A stretch of 64,000 nucleotides of DNA from assembly GCF_051628905.1 (NCBI RefSeq), contig NZ_CP157575.1:248001-312000 (forward strand). Reading direction: 5' to 3'. How positions within the stretch are numbered: the stretch's first letter is position 1; the number at the start of each line of letters is the position of its first letter. The notes under the pieces are model-generated. The model ran no database searches, was not told the origin of the DNA, and worked only from the letters and a program-made list of their open reading frames with translations. Position numbers and translations under genes: made by a program. Below, piece after piece: positions 8,303 through 17,978 of this stretch. Source of the DNA: Asaia sp037151935 (GTDB lineage Bacteria; Pseudomonadota; Alphaproteobacteria; Acetobacterales; Acetobacteraceae).

Positions 8303-9199
8303 ATGGGTATGGATCTAAGACGACTCCGATCGTTCGTTACTGTGGCACAGCTCGGGAGTCTGACCCGCGCTGCCAGGCATTTGCACATCGAGCAACCGCC
8401 CCTGAGCAGGCAGATTGCCTCTCTTGAAAAGGAAATCGGGTTCGATCTTTTCACTCGAGCGCGCACCGGGATGAATCTTACCGAGTTTGGTTCGGTATTG
8501 AGCCGACAGGCGAGCCGGATTATCGCAGAATTTGATGAGATGGAAAATATAATTGAAAAATCGAAGAGAGAACATAAGTATAGGTTAAACATAGGAATTT
8601 CGGACGGCTTACATAGCCTGGATCAGTTTATAAAATCTGTCATGGCGATAAGATCTCTGGAATCTCGTGTTATTGTCGACTTGAAGCATGACTGCAATGA
8701 GAATGTCATTGCGATGCTCAAATCTGGAAGTATCGATATCGCGGTCATTTGGGGAGAGGTTGAAGATGATAGTCTTATAAACAAAATCATCTTCACAGGA
8801 AGATTATTTGCAGTAACACCTGAATCTGGTTTGATAAGAAAAAAAATCTACAGAAGTGTCTATGATATAGATGGCGAGTATTTATTGATACCATCAAAGT
8901 CCCGAAATAAATATTTTAATGATATGATGGTGAATCTATTTCCGCCTGAGAGCACAAGAAATATCAACACCAATTACGACATTGACCTGCTGTCTCTGGC
9001 CCCAATGGTTGCTGCCGGGGCAGGATGCGGCCTCGTTCCAAATCTGCTCACGTCTACCAACATACGTGGTGTCTCCTATGTCGAAGTCCGCGGTGATGAA
9101 GCGGTATGTGTGGCTTCTCTGGTGACACGGCGTGAAATTCCGTCACCTCTAGTGCGTAACTTTCTGTCAAGTTTCAGCCAGAAAAATGCCGGGGTGTGA
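8303..9199 (+). CDS. LysR family regulator beside RTX-like gene
   Basis: A 298-residue LysR regulator. Residues 3-62 form the winged helix (LRRLRSFVTVAQLGSLTRAARHLHIEQPPLSRQI), and the rest is a periplasmic-binding-fold effector domain. I chose ATG 8303 because the paralogue at 14133-15020 starts with the same M-x-M-D-L-R pattern. The 3' two thirds is AT-rich (many AAA, ATA codons) against a GC-rich 5' end, a sign of different ancestry or mosaicism. It diverges from the RTX-like gene and probably regulates it. A truncated copy of its first codons ends at the IS5 element at 17079. Confidence 0.85.
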   Translation: MGMDLRRLRSFVTVAQLGSLTRAARHLHIEQPPLSRQIASLEKEIGFDLFTRARTGMNLTEFGSVLSRQASRIIAEFDEMENIIEKSKREHKYRLNIGISDGLHSLDQFIKSVMAIRSLESRVIVDLKHDCNENVIAMLKSGSIDIAVIWGEVEDDSLINKIIFTGRLFAVTPESGLIRKKIYRSVYDIDGEYLLIPSKSRNKYFNDMMVNLFPPESTRNINTNYDIDLLSLAPMVAAGAGCGLVPNLLTSTNIRGVSYVEVRGDEAVCVASLVTRREIPSPLVRNFLSSFSQKNAGV

Positions 9200-9268
9200 A
9201 CGCTGCGTGAGGATTCCCACCATCGGTGCGTGAGAGCCGCTACGACGTAATGTCATCGGATTCACAAT

Positions 9269-9982
9269 CTATACTCCAAGCCCAGCATGAGGAGCAAGGA
9301 GCGTCTGTGCCAAGCGCGCAGCCTGAATAGGATCGGAGGATTTTATCGCGTTATAGAGATCATGGTGGAGTGACTGAGGCATTTCTTCGCCACCATGCTC
9401 AACAGCTGCTGAATGAACAAACTCACCCACGGTACCTCGTAAATATGTGCAAAGCTGGGTCAATACACTATTGTGACTAGCTTCCGCGATCGCTGTGTAG
9501 AAACGCGCATCGCGATCGAGGAAGACGTTGACACTGGCCTGCTCGTGGGATTCACATCGCGCATCAACCTCGGCCTTGATTTGCTTCAAATCACTGGGGG
9601 TACGACGTAGCGCCGCGAGACGCGCGGCTTCAATCTCGAGCATAATCAGTAATTCGAAATGATCTTGCGGGTTAGAATGGTTGACTATTCTTGGCATCAG
9701 GTCTGAGCCTTCGAGCGCGCGGACATAAGTGCCGCTTCCCTGGCGCACCTCAAGTATCCCTGCATGAGACAGAATACGGATCGCCTCCCGAACTGTGTTA
9801 CGCCCAACTTGTAAGAGCAATGCGAGTTCCGCCTCGATTGGTATGCGACTGCCAACTGGCCATACCCCGGAGGAAATCTGCTCACTTAGTGCCTTGAGAG
9901 CAGAGTCAACCAGCGATTGACGGCGAGCTGGAGATAGGTGCGCGCCGTTCGCAAGATGGGGGAATCGATACATAGATTTCAT
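9269..9982 (-). CDS. GntR/FadR-type transcriptional regulator
   Basis: A 237-residue FadR-subfamily regulator: winged helix at residues about 25-85 (L-L-Q-V-G-R-N-T-V-R-E-A-I-R-I-L-S-H-A-G-I-L-E-V-R-Q-G-S-G pattern) and an FCD ligand-binding domain from about 105. It is clearly paralogous to the regulator at 25313-26086 (same recognition helix and linker). No operon partner remains: an IS6 remnant lies upstream and a convergent lysR downstream, so it may be an orphan. Its effector is unknown; FCD proteins usually bind small organic acids. Confidence 0.85.
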   Translation of the reverse strand: MKSMYRFPHLANGAHLSPARRQSLVDSALKALSEQISSGVWPVGSRIPIEAELALLLQVGRNTVREAIRILSHAGILEVRQGSGTYVRALEGSDLMPRIVNHSNPQDHFELLIMLEIEAARLAALRRTPSDLKQIKAEVDARCESHEQASVNVFLDRDARFYTAIAEASHNSVLTQLCTYLRGTVGEFVHSAAVEHGGEEMPQSLHHDLYNAIKSSDPIQAARLAQTLLAPHAGLGV

Positions 9983-10082
9983 TCTATTACAGGGAGCTTA
10001 CAATTAAAATAAGTTATAACATGATGAAGGGCGTATAAGAATATGATTTGTAGTCTAAATTCGTTATAACGGTGTTAAATAC

Positions 10083-10640
10083 GGCTCTGTTGCAAAGTCT
10101 TGGATAGGCAAGGGGGCCCCAATGAATGTGGGATTTCAGTAGGTGTGGATGTTGAGCTGTCTCCCGATAGGATGAATTTCACCCGATGATGCCTTAATTC
10201 CTGCGGCCGGGGCGTGACCTGCCCTTCTTCAAGGCACGCATGACTTCGAAACCCCTGATCGTCGCATAGGCCATTCTCAACTTTGTGAGACCACGTCCGC
10301 GCTTGGGCAGCTGCTTCAGTTAGTCCTCTTTCTTGAGCTGCGCGGTCGCGATGCCGTACGTCGGGGCCTTGTCCGCATTGATCGTATCGCCATCTTTATC
10401 GATCGCCCGATACAGATCGCCGACGTTTACCTTTACCTTGGTATAAGTCTCATCCACCCGCCAATTGCGTTTGGAGCCCAGTCGTATTCCGAACTAGCGC
10501 AGGCGCACAGTACTGGATCCAGCGGAAGATCGTGGAGTGATCCACGCTGACGTCGCGCTAGGCCAGTATAGTTTCCAGGTCCCGATAGCTGATCCCGTAT
10601 CGGCAATACCGGTGATTTTACGTTAACTGTAGCGTTTTAT
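10083..10640 (-). pseudogene. IS6 family transposase remnant A
   Basis: GGCTCTGTTGCAAAGT at 10083 matches the usual terminal repeat of IS6/IS26-like elements. The minus-strand sequence from 10610 down reads Y-G-I-S-Y-R-D-L-E-T-I-L-A then R-D-V-S-V-D-H-S-T-I-F-R-W-I-Q-Y, the N-terminal part of an IS6 transposase, followed by several frameshifts and stops. The 5' end is replaced by remnant B, so this is a dead fragment. Confidence 0.65.
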
Positions 10641-10662
10641 CTCTAACCCGCGGAGGAGATAT

Positions 10663-11376
10663 TCAGACGCTGAGAGGGGTCGCGTTGCTCCCTTGAGCGA
10701 AGGCCCTGACACGATGGATGTGCCGGGAAAGGGCGGTGGTGATGGAGACGGATGGGACGAAAAGAATACGGATAGCGGAGAAGACGGAGACGAAGCGCTG
10801 ACATCCGCCGGGTGAGCGGAATTTTCGCATGATGCGTTCGCACTTTCGCAACGGCAGATCACTGTTCTCTGCCCGATTGTTCAGACCCTTATGCGAGAGA
10901 TGCCGGATCGATAGGCCGAGTTTGGGTATGGCTGCTCCGTAGGATTGCAGCTCGTCGGTAATCATGCGACCGGGGCGCAACCCGTGCCGTTTCAGAAGTC
11001 GGGTCAGGAGACGTCATGCTGCTTTGGTATTCCGTCGTGTCTGCAGGATCTCGTCGAGAACATACCCGTCCTGCTCCACCGCCCGCCACAGCCATTGGGG
11101 CTGGCCACGGATCACGATCCACACCTCGTCCAGATGCCAGATATCGCCAGGCAGCGCCTTTTTACGGCGCAGGGAGCGGGTATAGGTCGCGCCGAACTTC
11201 AGGCTCCAGCGGTCGATCGTCCCATACGAGACAATAATCCCGCGATCGAGCAGCATTTTTTCGACAAGACGAAAGCTCAGCGGAAAGCGAAAATACAGCC
11301 ACGCCGCATGAGCGATCAAATCACTCGGAAGACGATACCGTTTGTAAATCACAGATAACGCTCTCATCGCAAGCAT
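10663..11376 (-). pseudogene. IS6 family transposase remnant B, one nonsense codon
   Basis: The frame is open from 11376 to 10663 except for a TGA at 11014-11016, where the related copies read CGG or AGG (A-A-R-R-L-L-T-R-L-L). The DDE domain residues are visible: W-H-L-D-E-V-W near 11140, then M-I-T-D-E-L near 10960, and N-N-R-A-E-N near 10890. Two more degenerate relatives lie at 34970-35505 and 49332-50048. A single base change would restore the frame. Confidence 0.75.
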
Positions 11377-11672
11377 CTACCGTGTGTACCAGCCGTCCTT
11401 CCTTGGGCCGGCTTGTAAAATGTGCCTTTGTCCGCAGACGGTGCAAAAATTTTACCCTCGACTGAGTTAGACTAAGCCTTCATAGTGTCATATTGAAATA
11501 TTTTGCTGAAATCGCTCTTCAAGGAAAGAGTTGCATCGTATATGAATATTATTTGCGATATAAAAACAAAAACATATCAAAAGTATATACAGATTACTAT
11601 TCATTTTTGGGAAGATACAATGATAATTATGGATAGCAACTGATGGTGTGGAAGAATAGCATGGTATTTTAC

Positions 11673-11714
11673 GAAAAAATTTAATGATAGAGAAGCGGCT
11701 ACTTCCCTATCATT
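11673..11714 (-). terminator. Rho-independent terminator of the Hint gene
   Basis: On the minus strand AATGATAG-GGAAG and CTTCTCTATCATT form a 13-bp stem with one mismatch and a 6-nt loop, directly followed by AAATTTTTT. It begins 13 bp after the stop of the Hint-domain gene. The rest of 11441-11672 is AT-rich and shows nothing else. Confidence 0.8.
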
Positions 11715-11726
11715 CCGCACAGTGAT

Positions 11727-13886
11727 TTAACCCGCGCGCCGCAGGTTATCATTGGGGTCATGTCCTGCTCGCAGATAAGGACCACAGGATACTATTTGGA
11801 TGGAAAGAATACACGGCTCGCTCGTTAAGGCGTCACACGTATTTAATGGTAAATCTGCATCGCCCTTTGTCCAGCGATAGACTGGGGATTCGAGCCCGTG
11901 CCAACCTGGCAGATTAGTCGTAGAGAGATGCGCTGTCAGTTGTACCGTTCGTAGCTTTTCAAAGAGCGAGACTTGCCCGATAAGAACGCCGAGATCACGG
12001 CGATCGTCCACAAAAGGACCGATTGTTTCACTTGGCCTGCTGGTGCGAGAGACAACGCGTACCGTCGCAATGCCGGCAGGGATCAGAAAAATGACGCGCT
12101 CGTTAGTTCGACGCAGTGGTCGGAGAACCTGTCCGAGGTTTGCGACCAGATAGATATCCGGATTGTCGGTCAATTCGGACTGTCTTGCAGCGATTCCTGC
12201 ACGTTCCGAGATGCGCGTATGGATTGGCTCTACAAACGCGCGGGAAGTCTCAAGATGAAGAGGGTTCGAACCGATAGCTCCTAATCCGCCGAAGAGCGCG
12301 GTTACGGTGTGATTGTCAAACTGACTGCGGTTGCCTGTGTCACGATAGCTTTCGGTCAGCGTATTTTCAGCCCATACTCCCTCGTGGCTATCGAGTTCTA
12401 TGTGGTAGTAAGTGTAGCTGTTGATGGTACGGTCAACTAATACCGAAGTGCCATTGACCAGCATACGCGCTGGAACAAGCTTGTTGTCGAAAATCAAGCA
12501 GTGTTCCTGTGTTACCAAAAGATCACGGGAAGGAACATCATCAGCCAAGGCACCTTTGCGGATACGGACCAGCCAGCTCTCCTCAGGGACCAGCTGGCGT
12601 GTAACGGTGATGGATTTGTGACCCAGCCATTTGACGGGCATAGGGCCTATAGGTGTCATAACCATCGTGCCCGGTACTAAAGTCTCCACATTCGCTTCGC
12701 CGGAAGGTGTTGTGATCGCGGTTCCTTCTGCAAAACATGTCGCGTAAATTAACCCGCCGTTGCTATCAGAGGACAACGCATAACCATAGCTGTCTGCCCC
12801 CGGAACCTTCAGAGAATAGGTACCGGTAGTGGTATGAAATGTGATGCCGGTGGAAGTCGTAGTGACGCTAGTGACGCTTCGAGCCGGGATTGACGCAAGA
12901 TTAATGGTGTCTGCAGGCGACCAGCCAGAGATGGTGTTAGTGGGCATCGCCATGCCGTCGATAACCAGGTGTGCACCATCGCCAGATAGCAAGACGCTAC
13001 CAGCTCCAGCAGTGCCGTTTAGAACCAGAGTTCCGCCAGACGAAACAGTCTGGGAACCTACAATCAGACCACCGGACGAAACAATGGTTGTGCCACCTGG
13101 AGAAATGAGAGTTCCGCTAACACTGGCACCACTCCTAATGACTAGAGTATTTCCAGAGGTTACCGCGTAAGCTGGATCATTTGCGTTATTCCAAGACGCC
13201 CCACTATCGACGATAATGGTGCCTCCCGCAACTGACCCAAATCTGTTATTGACTGGTTTCGACCCACCAGCAAGTTCGAGGGTTCCCCCATTTACCAAAT
13301 TTGCTGACCCAGTAGCTCCGGAGCCAAGATACAGACGAGTATTGCTCCCCACGCTTACGGCTTTTACAAGAGCTCCCGTCGTGGCATTCACGACCGCGCC
13401 AGAACCAGTAAGCGTGCCGTTTACGATCGTTGACCCGGAGGAAACGTTGATTGTTCCCTCAAGAAGAGTGCCTGGATTGGCTGTGATAGAAGCTCCCGTT
13501 GCAACATTGCCTCCGTTGACGACCGCCCCGCTGGCAGCGCTGAGAACTCCACCGCTGAAAGCATTTAGTGCGCTAACGGTCGCCCCGGTCGCGGCGCTAA
13601 CGGTGCCCCCCCCTGCGATAAACGGATTGTCACCCGTTGCTCCACTGGAGAGATAGCGGATGCCACCGTTCTGAATTACACCTTGATATGAGGACCCACC
13701 ACTTGAGATGTAATCCTTACCGCCGCTACTAACTACGCCATTTCGAACGATGCCGCCTGACAGGACGAACCTTTGGCCGCCGTTGTGCTGGTCTTGCGTA
13801 ACTCCTCCGCTATAGACCGTCTCGACATCGCCATAAACCAATGTATTCGAGACGGTCTGGCCTGAGGAAACATTGTAAGTCGCCAT
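11727..13886 (-). CDS. AIDA-like repeat protein with Hint domain
   Basis: A 719-residue secreted protein. Residues 1-340 are Gly/Ser/Val/Thr-rich short repeats (S-S-G-G-x-x-x-x-G-x-V pattern), typical of AIDA-type beta-helix passengers. Residues 384-530 form a Hint_2 (hedgehog/intein) domain: Cys384 after A-T, C-F-A-E-G-T-A-I-x-T-P, T-Q-E-H-C-L block, D-T-G-N-R end. A conserved C-terminal region follows. Hint domains can rearrange the peptide bond at their first Cys, so cleavage or anchoring is possible but unproven here. No signal peptide or autotransporter barrel is visible. It lies downstream of a lysR (14133-15020) in the same direction and ends at a strong terminator. Confidence 0.8.
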   Translation of the reverse strand: MATYNVSSGQTVSNTLVYGDVETVYSGGVTQDQHNGGQRFVLSGGIVRNGVVSSGGKDYISSGGSSYQGVIQNGGIRYLSSGATGDNPFIAGGGTVSAATGATVSALNAFSGGVLSAASGAVVNGGNVATGASITANPGTLLEGTINVSSGSTIVNGTLTGSGAVVNATTGALVKAVSVGSNTRLYLGSGATGSANLVNGGTLELAGGSKPVNNRFGSVAGGTIIVDSGASWNNANDPAYAVTSGNTLVIRSGASVSGTLISPGGTTIVSSGGLIVGSQTVSSGGTLVLNGTAGAGSVLLSGDGAHLVIDGMAMPTNTISGWSPADTINLASIPARSVTSVTTTSTGITFHTTTGTYSLKVPGADSYGYALSSDSNGGLIYATCFAEGTAITTPSGEANVETLVPGTMVMTPIGPMPVKWLGHKSITVTRQLVPEESWLVRIRKGALADDVPSRDLLVTQEHCLIFDNKLVPARMLVNGTSVLVDRTINSYTYYHIELDSHEGVWAENTLTESYRDTGNRSQFDNHTVTALFGGLGAIGSNPLHLETSRAFVEPIHTRISERAGIAARQSELTDNPDIYLVANLGQVLRPLRRTNERVIFLIPAGIATVRVVSRTSRPSETIGPFVDDRRDLGVLIGQVSLFEKLRTVQLTAHLSTTNLPGWHGLESPVYRWTKGDADLPLNTCDALTSEPCILSIQIVSCGPYLRAGHDPNDNLRRAG

Positions 13887-14132
13887 TTCTTTGTATCCTT
13901 TCAGTTTTTACCGACGTAAGTGGATGTATTTGAGTAAAGGTATATTCGTTCATGTGGAAATTCGAAAAAGAAGAAATATTTTCAAGCACAAACAGTAAAC
14001 AAGATGAATTTAATCTAGTTTATCAGCCGCTTATATTATGGTAAAACAAATAACCGAAAATAGATATATGTAGCGATTCACAGATTGTGAATTGTTATAA
14101 ATAGATACCTAGTGTGCTGATCATAATCATCA

Positions 14133-15020
14133 CTATTTTTTCAAACCAAAGGCGGCAAGAAAGTTTTTTAGTGGTACAATATCATCTATTTTTCTATATA
14201 TGATACTAACTTCGCAATTAATATCATCTCCATTTATTGGAATATACATTACATTATCGAACGGTAACGTAATTATTTCGGAAGGTACAATCGTACAGCC
14301 TAATCCTAGAGAGACTAGAGTGATTGCGGAGAATATATCGCGGGCTGCCATGGTCACGTCTGAGGCTACAGCCTTCCCGTCAAACTGCTCATGTATAGAC
14401 TTGAACATGTGTGCTTCCTCGCCGCCACCATAGAAAATAATGTTTTCACGCATTAGTGTATTTATGTCGGTATAAAGACAATTTCTTCTAAATAAATCAT
14501 CATTAACGGCCGCATATATCCTTGTTCTTGAATATTTTATACAGGACAGCTCCATATTCCTAACCTGACCCCAAATAACTGCGCAGTCGATATCCCCTCT
14601 CAGAACTCTGGTCACTATTGTATCCTGCGATCCGCCAAATAACGTATATTTGCAGGTTGGATTGTTTCTCAAAAATAGGTTGATATTAGATATAACTTTT
14701 TTGTTTGCGGACATCCCATCCGATAGGCCAATATTTATATAAGAAGACCGTGATGTTGACAGTCTCTTTGTGTATGCAGAAAACTCCTCATGATTTCGAA
14801 GTACATCTACGGATTTCGCATATATGTCGCGCCCGGTAGTTGTTAAAGTCACGCCTGTATGTGAACGTGAAAACAATGTTAAGCCCAGTCTCTTTTCGAG
14901 GTGTGATATGTTCCGACTCAACGGGGGCTGTTCCATATGCAACGCTGAGGCTGCCTTAGTAATACTCCCGTATTCTGCCACCTTCACGAACATACGAATC
15001 TGACGAAGATCCATATCCAT
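14133..15020 (-). CDS. LysR family regulator upstream of Hint gene
   Basis: A 295-residue LysR regulator with the HTH R-Q-I-R-M-F-V-K-V-A-E-Y-G-S-I-T-K-A-A-S pattern and an effector domain. It is paralogous to the regulator at 8303-9199, sharing H-x-E-Q-P-P-L-S-R-x-I-x-x-L-E-K. The gene is much richer in AT than its neighbours, which suggests horizontal acquisition. It lies between duplicated copy 2 and the Hint gene, all on the minus strand, and plausibly controls the Hint gene 246 bp downstream. Confidence 0.85.
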   Translation of the reverse strand: MDMDLRQIRMFVKVAEYGSITKAASALHMEQPPLSRNISHLEKRLGLTLFSRSHTGVTLTTTGRDIYAKSVDVLRNHEEFSAYTKRLSTSRSSYINIGLSDGMSANKKVISNINLFLRNNPTCKYTLFGGSQDTIVTRVLRGDIDCAVIWGQVRNMELSCIKYSRTRIYAAVNDDLFRRNCLYTDINTLMRENIIFYGGGEEAHMFKSIHEQFDGKAVASDVTMAARDIFSAITLVSLGLGCTIVPSEIITLPFDNVMYIPINGDDINCEVSIIYRKIDDIVPLKNFLAAFGLKK

Positions 15021-15116
15021 AAAACTTATCCTACCCTTATATGCATGTTGTTGATTTTACTTAATCAATTGTCATTGATTATTTTTCACTAATATCACGG
15101 CCCACCATTATAAGGA

Positions 15117-15452
15117 TTAATTAAGTAGAGAAGATGATCCTTTATTTCTATCGATCATTGCGAGGGCTTCAAGCAACGACCTTGCGAGTACTTTAGCCGC
15201 GTCCCGGGTCAGACGGAGATGTACAGTCGCTGAGACGGATATGCTTTCGCCGACCGGCCGCTCTGCGGCGAGAGTTGTGGTGACCACATCGCCAATGGTT
15301 CCATAGACAGGCACCTTGTCGGCGAATATCATTGGGGCATTGTCGACATTCGTCATCACAACGCGCTTGTTTTCGCCTGCGCCACTCGAAGATCCGACAT
15401 CGGCTGCGCGCTCTGTACGGATTGTCCTGTCGTCTCGGCTGATCTTGCTCAT
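15117..15452 (-). CDS. Small DUF3467-like protein, copy 2
   Basis: Identical to the small protein at 6357-6692 through M-I-D-R-N, then a different tail (K-G-S-S-S-L-L-N) because the duplicated block starts at 15142. The stop at 15117 therefore lies in non-duplicated sequence and the authentic C-terminus is uncertain. Same ribosome binding site and same place behind the RTX-like gene as copy 1. Confidence 0.55.
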   Translation of the reverse strand: MSKISRDDRTIRTERAADVGSSSGAGENKRVVMTNVDNAPMIFADKVPVYGTIGDVVTTTLAAERPVGESISVSATVHLRLTRDAAKVLARSLLEALAMIDRNKGSSSLLN

Positions 15453-15470
15453 CCTTGTCTCCTCGATCGC

Positions 15471-15496
15471 AAAAATAGGACCGAGCGAACCCGGTC
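15471..15496 (-). terminator. Terminator or attenuator after RTX copy 2
   Basis: Duplicate of the hairpin at 6711-6736: GACCG/CGGTC stem followed by a T run on the minus strand. Confidence 0.45.
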
Positions 15497-15511
15497 TCCA
15501 TCAGGTTTGAA

Positions 15512-16933
15512 TTATGAAATGGTGATACTGGACGTCTTGAGGTCTCCCACGCCGAGAAAGGTTACCCTCATATTATTATCGAGTTGTAGCGTCGTATTGC
15601 CGCCCGAGACTGTTGCCGTATTCAACAGGTTCTTGACGGCCTGATCGGCGTCGGCGGGCTTGTAGTTGTACATGAAGAACATGTTTCCCGCGGCGCTACC
15701 AAAGTCAGTGATGGTGATGTCTCCGCCATTATGTCCGGCAAGGACGCCGAAACTGTTGGCCGCGCCGCTTCCGCCGGTGACGGTCGCATAACTGTTTCCA
15801 TTCGCGTCTTCGAACCGGGTTCCAAACACAAAGTGATCAGAGCCTGACCCGCCGACCAGCGTGTTGTTTCCTGCCCCTGTCCAGGCGTCCAGCGTCCCTC
15901 TGGATGAAGACGCATCGATGTACTGATTTCCGATGGTATTGGGTTGATTGGCGGTAAACAGCGCACGTCCGTCTGTGTCGACAGTCGCGTGCAGGTCGTT
16001 CGCACCCCAGATGGTTCCCAGACCCGCACTGATGGATGTGTTGCCGGTGCCGGAGATGAATTGCAGCGAACCTGAGACACTGATGGCCTGAGCTGAACCA
16101 TGATAGACTTGGAGATTACCAGCAGCAGAAATCGTGTCTCCGACTGTACCGACGATCGTTCCCGTCTCGCCAGTGAACGTCACAGTCGATCCCGTACCGC
16201 CAAAAACCGAGCTATTGGTTCCAACCGATATCTCACTTCCTGTCAGCGCCGTATCGACGACCAGGGCATTGGACTTGAGAGTGACACTCGAATTTCCGCC
16301 GATCAGGGTGACCGTATCGGACGCATTTTCGACACCTGTGATTGTGTCCTGACCTTCGGAGGCCACGAAATTCGTCCCTGTGCCAAGCGCAATGAGATTA
16401 CGGCCCTCCCCGGCACGGATGTTGTTGACGCCACTGGCCGCATTGATGGTGTCGTTGCCCGCACCGGTCGCGATGGTCCAGTTTCCGTCATGGCTGGCAC
16501 CGTCGAAAAGGTTATTGCCGACTGTCGATACGAAAGTCCCGTTGTAGTTTCCGGCGTAAAAAGTCGTGCTTGCGGTATTGCCTGCCAGCACGGAGAGACT
16601 GCTCGTCGTTATGCCGGTTCCGTTGACTGTAACAGGCTGGCCGAAGGGGCTGACGGCGCCGCTCGCGCTGTTTTCCGAGCCGATCAGGAGATTGGTATAG
16701 TCGCCGTTCATGGCGAAAGAGCCACCAATGGTCACGACACCTTGCGCCGTACCCGTGGTGAGGTTCGATACCGTGTTCGAATTCCTGCCGAGATCAACCG
16801 ACCCGTACGAGCCGGTGCTCGCGGCATCTGAGATCTGCTTCGCATAAGCAGATGCCAGACTTTCCATCCGGGCACCGTCGATAGTGACCTGGACCGTCAG
16901 ACCCGATGAACCAACTACAGTGACAATGCCCAT
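15512..16933 (-). CDS. RTX-like beta-repeat secreted protein, copy 2
   Basis: The predicted 473-residue protein is identical to that of 6752-8173, with the same GAGNDT-type repeats and type I secretion-like C-terminus. The upstream divergent lysR is missing here (only its first codons remain before the IS5 element), so this copy may be expressed differently, possibly from an IS-borne promoter or under the lysR at 14133. Confidence 0.75.
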   Translation of the reverse strand: MGIVTVVGSSGLTVQVTIDGARMESLASAYAKQISDAASTGSYGSVDLGRNSNTVSNLTTGTAQGVVTIGGSFAMNGDYTNLLIGSENSASGAVSPFGQPVTVNGTGITTSSLSVLAGNTASTTFYAGNYNGTFVSTVGNNLFDGASHDGNWTIATGAGNDTINAASGVNNIRAGEGRNLIALGTGTNFVASEGQDTITGVENASDTVTLIGGNSSVTLKSNALVVDTALTGSEISVGTNSSVFGGTGSTVTFTGETGTIVGTVGDTISAAGNLQVYHGSAQAISVSGSLQFISGTGNTSISAGLGTIWGANDLHATVDTDGRALFTANQPNTIGNQYIDASSSRGTLDAWTGAGNNTLVGGSGSDHFVFGTRFEDANGNSYATVTGGSGAANSFGVLAGHNGGDITITDFGSAAGNMFFMYNYKPADADQAVKNLLNTATVSGGNTTLQLDNNMRVTFLGVGDLKTSSITIS

Positions 16934-17078
16934 GTGGCAGCCTCCAGCATAAAACGCTCAGAGCAGGAAGCATGTCAAAACTCCTGCCCAACATTATTGG
17001 CAGGGAGTATGCGTCATCATATCATCCTATCATCATACCAATTGCTGTCTTATCCATACCGGATGGGTATGGATCTAA

Positions 17079-17962
17079 GGGCCTGCTTGGAAAGTCGTTG
17101 AAGTGTGATTCAAGCTCTGGATGTGGACACCAGAGCAGAGGGCCCGAATGGCCGGGATCACCCGAAAGACGAAACGGTATCCGTCCGACATGACGGACGA
17201 AGAATGGGAGCGGATTGCGCCGCTGATGCCCGAACCGGGGCGCATGGGTCGGCCGCGGGAGGTTGAGTTCCGCGAGGTGATCAACACCGTGCGCTATCTG
17301 GTCCGCTCGGGCTGCGGCTGGCGGATGCTGCCGATCCATTTTGGGCACTGGCGCACGGTCTATGGCTGGTTTCGGGAACTGGCCCGGCGGTTTCTGTTTC
17401 AGACTATTCATGACGTCCAACTGATGCTCGATCGAGAGCGGTCAGGTCGCGAGACGAGTCCGACCGCCGGGGCGATCGACAGCCAGAGCATCAAGGCACC
17501 GCATGCGCAAACAAGAGGTTATGACGCCGGCAAGAAGGTCGTCGGGCGCAAGCGGCATTATTGCCGTGGATACGGACGGGCGCCTGCTGATGGTCAATCT
17601 GACCCCGGACGACATCTCCGACAGCGCTGGCGCGCAGATGATCCTGGATGCGATCCGCAAGCGCTGGCCTTGGGTGAAGCACCTGTTCGCCGACGGGGCT
17701 TACGACCGGCTCCAGTTGATGGACAAGGCGGCTTATCTTGACTTCGTCGTCGAAGTCATCCGACTCCGGGACGGAGCGAAGGGCTTCGAGATTCTGCCTC
17801 GTCGATGGGTCGTGGAGCGGACCTTTGGCTGGATGACCCGCTGGCGACGCCTCGTGCGCGACTACGAGCGTCGCATCGACGTCTCACAGGCCATGATTTT
17901 CGTCGCCATGGGCGCCAATCTCACCCGTCGAAACGCTCACCCGTGACTTTACAAACAGGCTC
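17079..17962 (+). mobile_element. IS5 family (IS1031-like) insertion sequence
   Basis: The ends are imperfect inverted repeats: GGGCCTGCTTGGAAAGTC on the left and, on the other strand, GAGCCTGTTTGTAAAGTC on the right. The left flank is TAA and the right flank TGA. Both fit the TNA target of the IS1031 group, but they differ from each other. Mismatched target duplications suggest that the two flanks were joined by recombination between IS copies, with loss of the lysR body. Confidence 0.75.
17148..17946 (+). pseudogene. IS5 family transposase, frameshifted
   Basis: Starts M-A-G-I-T-R-K-T, with the DUF4096 region (Y-P-S-D-M-T-D-E-E-W-E-R-I-A-P-L) and first Asp (G-A-I-D-S-Q-S-I-K). The frame breaks at about 17557-17562: CGGCATTATTGCC should read CGGCATATTGCC to give G-R-K-R-H-I-A-V-D-T-D-G, so one extra T is present. 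The rest of the catalytic domain (F-A-D-G-A-Y-D, V-E-R-T-F-G-W-M-T-R-W-R-R) continues in the next frame to 17946. There is no slippery motif, so I read this as decay. Confidence 0.8.
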
Positions 17963-17978
17963 TGAGTGCTTCGGATTT

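Larger units (their letters stand above)
6382..8319. repeat. 1.94-kb direct repeat, copy 1
   Basis: This block matches 15142-17079 (offset 8760) with one difference that I could see, T at 8274 against C at 17034. It contains most of the small gene, the whole RTX-like gene, the divergent promoter region and the first codons of lysR. The left border lies within the small gene and the right border after the third codon (ATG GAT CTA) counted from the internal Met of lysR. Confidence 0.9.
15142..17079. repeat. 1.94-kb direct repeat, copy 2
   Basis: Near-perfect copy of 6382-8319. Its right end is exactly the left end of the IS5 element at 17079, which cuts lysR just after its first codons. The near-identity implies very recent duplication or ongoing gene conversion. 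Confidence 0.9.
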
